Source of the DNA: an uncultured Tateyamaria sp.
GTDB lineage: Bacteria; Pseudomonadota; Alphaproteobacteria; Rhodobacterales; Rhodobacteraceae
Direction: 5' to 3'
NCBI RefSeq assembly: GCF_947503705.1
Contig: NZ_CANNES010000003.1
Span: 186,001-250,000, forward strand
Length of the DNA stretch: 64,000 nucleotides
Below, piece after piece: positions 61,150 through 64,000 of the stretch (position 1 is the stretch's first letter; every line of letters begins with the position of its first letter). The position numbers and the translations under genes were made by a program. The notes under the pieces are model-generated. The model had not been told where the DNA came from, searched no databases, and saw nothing but the letters and a program-made list of their open reading frames with translations.

Positions 61150-63230
61150 TACGATGTTGGCGTCTGGATGACGGACGTCAGACCCTCGTTCTTGGCTCTG
61201 ATCGGGGCCGGTTGGCAGAGGTGGTCTATTGGGGGCCGCGCCTGCCGGACGAGGAGGATCTGACGACCCTCTATGAGGCATATACCCTCGATGTGACGGG
61301 TGGCATGTTGGATGCCAACCCCGAGCTGTCCATTTGTCCCGAAGCGACGCGGTCGTTCCCGGGCCAGCCCGGGCTGATCATTCGCGACGGGGACGGCACG
61401 CCCTATCTGCCAAAATTCTGCTTTGAACAGGCGGACCTGGGCGACGGTGTTCTGGTGCTGACCTTTATGGATCAGGACCGCGTTCTGACCTACCGGGCAC
61501 GCTTTGCCCTCGACCCTGTGACCCATATCATCGAGGCGAGCGCAGAGGTGGAGGCCGACCGGCCCATGCACCTGCATTGGCTGTCTGCGCCCGTGTTCCC
61601 GGCGCCGCAACTCAGCGATGAGATGATCGATTTCGCGGGTCGTTGGTGTGGTGAGTTTCAGATGAACCGCACGCCCTGGTCCCCCGGCATCCGCTATCGC
61701 GAAAACCGCACGGGGCGCACGGGGCATGAGCATTTTCCGGGCCTGATCGTGCCGGTGCGCGGCGCGTCCAATGCCAGCGGCCACACCTATGCGTTCCACT
61801 ATGGTTGGTCCGGTGGGCACCGTATGGTGGCCGAAGAGTTGCCCGATGGCCGTCGTCAGATCCAGTTTGGCCACGCCGCCCGGGTCGAGGGTGCGGCGCA
61901 ACGAAAGTTTGCCACCGGTAAACTATATGCCGTATTTTCCGACGATGGCTTGAACGGCTGTGCCGTTGCGTTCCAACGCCATTTGCGCGACCGGATCGTG
62001 ACCTTTCCCCGCCCGGACGCGCCGCGCCCGGTGCACTACAACTGCTGGGAAGCCGTCTATTTCAACCACAATCTGGACGAGCTGAAAGAGATCGCCGAAC
62101 GCGCCGTAGCCCTTGGGGCGGAGCGTTTCGTGCTGGATGATGGCTGGTTCGGGAACCGCGATGACGACACGCAGGCGTTGAGCGATTGGGAAGTGGACCC
62201 GCGCAAATATCCCGATGGCCTGACGCCCCTGATTGATCACGTCAAATCGCTGGGCATGACGTTCGGCATTTGGTTCGAACCCGAGATGATCAATCCGAAC
62301 TCGGATATTTTCCGCGCCCATCCCGATTGGGCTTTGGGGGGTGAGGATCAGATCATGGGGCGGCAGCAAATGGCGCTGAACATGGCGTTACCTGCGGTGC
62401 AATCCTTCCTGTTTGCTCGGATCAGCGACATCCTGAGCCGCCACGACATCGACTACATCAAGTGGGATCATAACCGCGTGTTGCCAATGCCGGATGCCGC
62501 GCAAACGCGGGGGTCTTACGCCCTGTTGGACCGGCTGCGCCGTGAATTCCCGCATGTTGAAATCGAAAGCTGTGCAAGTGGCGGGGGGCGTATCGATTTT
62601 GGCATTATGGAGCGGACCCAGCGGGTTTGGCTGAGCGACAGCAATGACGCGGTGGAGCGCTTGCGCATTCAGCACAATGCGGCGCTGTTTTTGCCGATGG
62701 CTGTGACTGGCAGCCATGTGGGGCCGCGCACCAGCCACACCTCTGGCCGGACGCTGGACATTCGGTTTCGCGCCTGGGTCGCGGCGCAGCGGCACATGGG
62801 GTTCGAAATGGACCCGCGCGAGTTGACGGACGACGAGGCGACCGTGCTGCGCGATGTGACGGGCTGGTGGAAAGCCAACCGGAACTGGATGCACGGAGCC
62901 GATATTCTGCGCCTCGACAGTGCCGACCCGGCGGTGTTCGCCGAGCAGCATCTGGAAGAGGGTGGCGGACAATTTGTCGTTTTTGCGGGCAAGGCCGCGA
63001 CATCCGATCAGATCGCCCCGCGGCCCTTGCGCCTGACCCGCCTTTCGCCTGACGCCAAGTACCGGATCGAGCTGGTGAACCGCGACGAAGTGGGCCATTT
63101 GTCACGCGGCGCAAATGCGCTGAAATCCGGCCCACTTGTGGTGAGTGGCGCCTATCTGATGTATCATGGCCTTACCCTGCCATGGAGTTTTCCTGAACGG
63201 ATGTGGGTGATCAAGGGTGACCTTGCTTGA
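61146..63230 (+). CDS. GH36 alpha-galactosidase, cytoplasmic
   Basis: From a GTG overlapping the permease stop, the product has 694 residues and no signal peptide. GH36 motifs are in order: 'NCWEAVYFNHNLDELKEIAE', 'FVLDDGWFGNRDDD', the nucleophile Asp441 in 'YIKWDHNR', 'IESCASGGGRIDFGI', and the acid/base region 'WLSDSNDAVERL' (Asp498/Asp501). It cleaves alpha-galactosides after import; the galactose would feed the SDR gene downstream. Confidence 0.94.
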   Translation: MIRCWRLDDGRQTLVLGSDRGRLAEVVYWGPRLPDEEDLTTLYEAYTLDVTGGMLDANPELSICPEATRSFPGQPGLIIRDGDGTPYLPKFCFEQADLGDGVLVLTFMDQDRVLTYRARFALDPVTHIIEASAEVEADRPMHLHWLSAPVFPAPQLSDEMIDFAGRWCGEFQMNRTPWSPGIRYRENRTGRTGHEHFPGLIVPVRGASNASGHTYAFHYGWSGGHRMVAEELPDGRRQIQFGHAARVEGAAQRKFATGKLYAVFSDDGLNGCAVAFQRHLRDRIVTFPRPDAPRPVHYNCWEAVYFNHNLDELKEIAERAVALGAERFVLDDGWFGNRDDDTQALSDWEVDPRKYPDGLTPLIDHVKSLGMTFGIWFEPEMINPNSDIFRAHPDWALGGEDQIMGRQQMALNMALPAVQSFLFARISDILSRHDIDYIKWDHNRVLPMPDAAQTRGSYALLDRLRREFPHVEIESCASGGGRIDFGIMERTQRVWLSDSNDAVERLRIQHNAALFLPMAVTGSHVGPRTSHTSGRTLDIRFRAWVAAQRHMGFEMDPRELTDDEATVLRDVTGWWKANRNWMHGADILRLDSADPAVFAEQHLEEGGGQFVVFAGKAATSDQIAPRPLRLTRLSPDAKYRIELVNRDEVGHLSRGANALKSGPLVVSGAYLMYHGLTLPWSFPERMWVIKGDLA

Positions 63231-63262
63231 CCGTAACGCTCCGCAATTCATAGGTTTGAACC

Positions 63263-64000
63263 ATGCACGACACTGCCCAATTTCCTGACCTCAAAGGCGC
63301 TTCCGTTTTCATTACCGGGGGCGGGTCCGGCATCGGCGCGTCCCTGACCGAAGGTTTCATCGAGCAGGGCGCGCGCGTCGCCTTTGTTCAGCGGTCGGAT
63401 GCGACTGCGTTTTGTGACGAGATGGAAGGCAAGCATGGGGTGCGCCCCTTGTTCATTCCGTGCGACATTACGGATGTGGATGCGCTGAAGGCGGCAATTG
63501 ATCAAGCTGCAGAGGCGCATGGGCCGGTCACTTGCCTCGTGAACAACGCGGCCAATGACAAGCGGCACACCACAGCAGAGGTCGACAGCGAATTCTGGGA
63601 CTGGATGATCGCCATCAACTTCAAAGCCTATTTCTTTGCCTGTCAGGCGGTCATTCCGGGCATGCAGGCCGTCGGCGGAGGCTCCATCATCAACTTTTCC
63701 TCGATCAGCTACATGATGGGGAATGCGGGCTATCCTTTGTATACGGGCTCTAATTCCGGGATCAACGGCATGACCCGGTCGCTGGCCCGCGAGTTTGGAC
63801 CCGACAAGATCAGGGTCAACGTGATCGCGCCCGGTTGGGTGTTGACCCAAAAGCAGTTGGACAAGTGGGCGACGCCCGAGGGACTGGCCGCGCATATGGA
63901 TCGGCAGTGCCTCAAAGAACATCTTGAGCCGCGTGACATTGTTGGTGCGACCCTGTTTTTGGCGAGCGATATCAGCCGGATGATGACCGGCCAGTCGATG
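63263..64000 (+). CDS. SDR-family sugar dehydrogenase, C-terminus cut by the window end
   Basis: At least 246 residues are visible. The cofactor motif is 'VFITGGGSGIGASL' and the NNA motif is in 'LVNNAAND'. The active site has Ser in 'NFSSISYM' and Tyr160, but position 164, where Lys is expected (Tyr-x-x-x-Lys), is Asn ('YTGSNSGING'). The frame is open to 64000, so only the last residues are missing. Placed after the alpha-galactosidase, it could oxidise galactose, if active. Confidence 0.85.
   Translation, partial: MHDTAQFPDLKGASVFITGGGSGIGASLTEGFIEQGARVAFVQRSDATAFCDEMEGKHGVRPLFIPCDITDVDALKAAIDQAAEAHGPVTCLVNNAANDKRHTTAEVDSEFWDWMIAINFKAYFFACQAVIPGMQAVGGGSIINFSSISYMMGNAGYPLYTGSNSGINGMTRSLAREFGPDKIRVNVIAPGWVLTQKQLDKWATPEGLAAHMDRQCLKEHLEPRDIVGATLFLASDISRMMTGQSM

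Overview
The window reads as chromosomal DNA of a Roseobacter-group alphaproteobacterium (Rhodobacteraceae). The reasons are high GC, dense overlapping operons, Flp pilins carrying the GAVTVDW signature, the block ctaC-ctaB-small protein-ctaG-ctaE-surf1-thrC-M16 peptidase, scoAB, lysC-ptsP, and a sugar ABC transporter with an IclR regulator. No rRNA, tRNA, CRISPR array, transposase or integrase was seen. These family assignments are from reading the translations; no database search was run.

Layout. 1-4554 (minus) is part of a tad/cpa locus for Flp pili: two small pilins, CpaB, the CpaC secretin, an OmpA-type lipoprotein where CpaD usually sits, and the start of CpaE, with stem-loops between genes. 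4928-5734 is a secreted lytic transglycosylase. 5796-8469 (minus) is a four-gene operon: scoA, a LOV-domain sensor kinase, scoB and a GNAT-like protein. The LOV kinase has an Asp where the phosphoacceptor His is expected. 8629-9804 is a divergent SRPBCC/MarR pair with a perfect palindrome between the genes. 9844-15331 (minus) holds topA, dprA and tldD. 15528-23001 (plus) holds the cytochrome c oxidase subunit and assembly genes, then thrC, an M16 peptidase and an acetyltransferase. 23009-28309 holds a small secreted protein, an MBL-fold hydrolase, a GlcD-like flavoprotein, and the purine/MTA salvage set mtnP-lysE-apt.

28532-35514 (plus) is the most unusual region. It is a tight four-gene operon of unrecognised envelope proteins: a membrane-anchored all-helical 703-residue protein, a lipoprotein, a four-segment membrane protein with a long helical tail, and a 672-residue peptidoglycan hydrolase with two catalytic domains and no signal peptide. 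A LuxR-HTH/GAF regulator converges on its end. My best guess is an uncharacterised envelope-remodelling or lysis/release apparatus.

36539-51674 is mixed accessory and housekeeping content: an NTF2-like/MFS/DUF1185 operon, GFA protein, AsnC/AzlCD, cupin, glycosyltransferase, SulP transporter, CatB-like acetyltransferase, flavin reductase, GNAT, EcsC, modABC, NUDIX, DUF1178 and SDR. 51784-55411 is lysC and ptsP. 55839-64000 is an alpha-galactoside uptake and breakdown locus: ATPase and IclR on minus, then binding protein, two permeases, GH36 alpha-galactosidase and an SDR dehydrogenase cut by the window end. Several convergent gene pairs are separated by compact palindromic hairpins sharing a GTTTTCCG/CGGAAAAC core (5735-5796 and 44667-44783).
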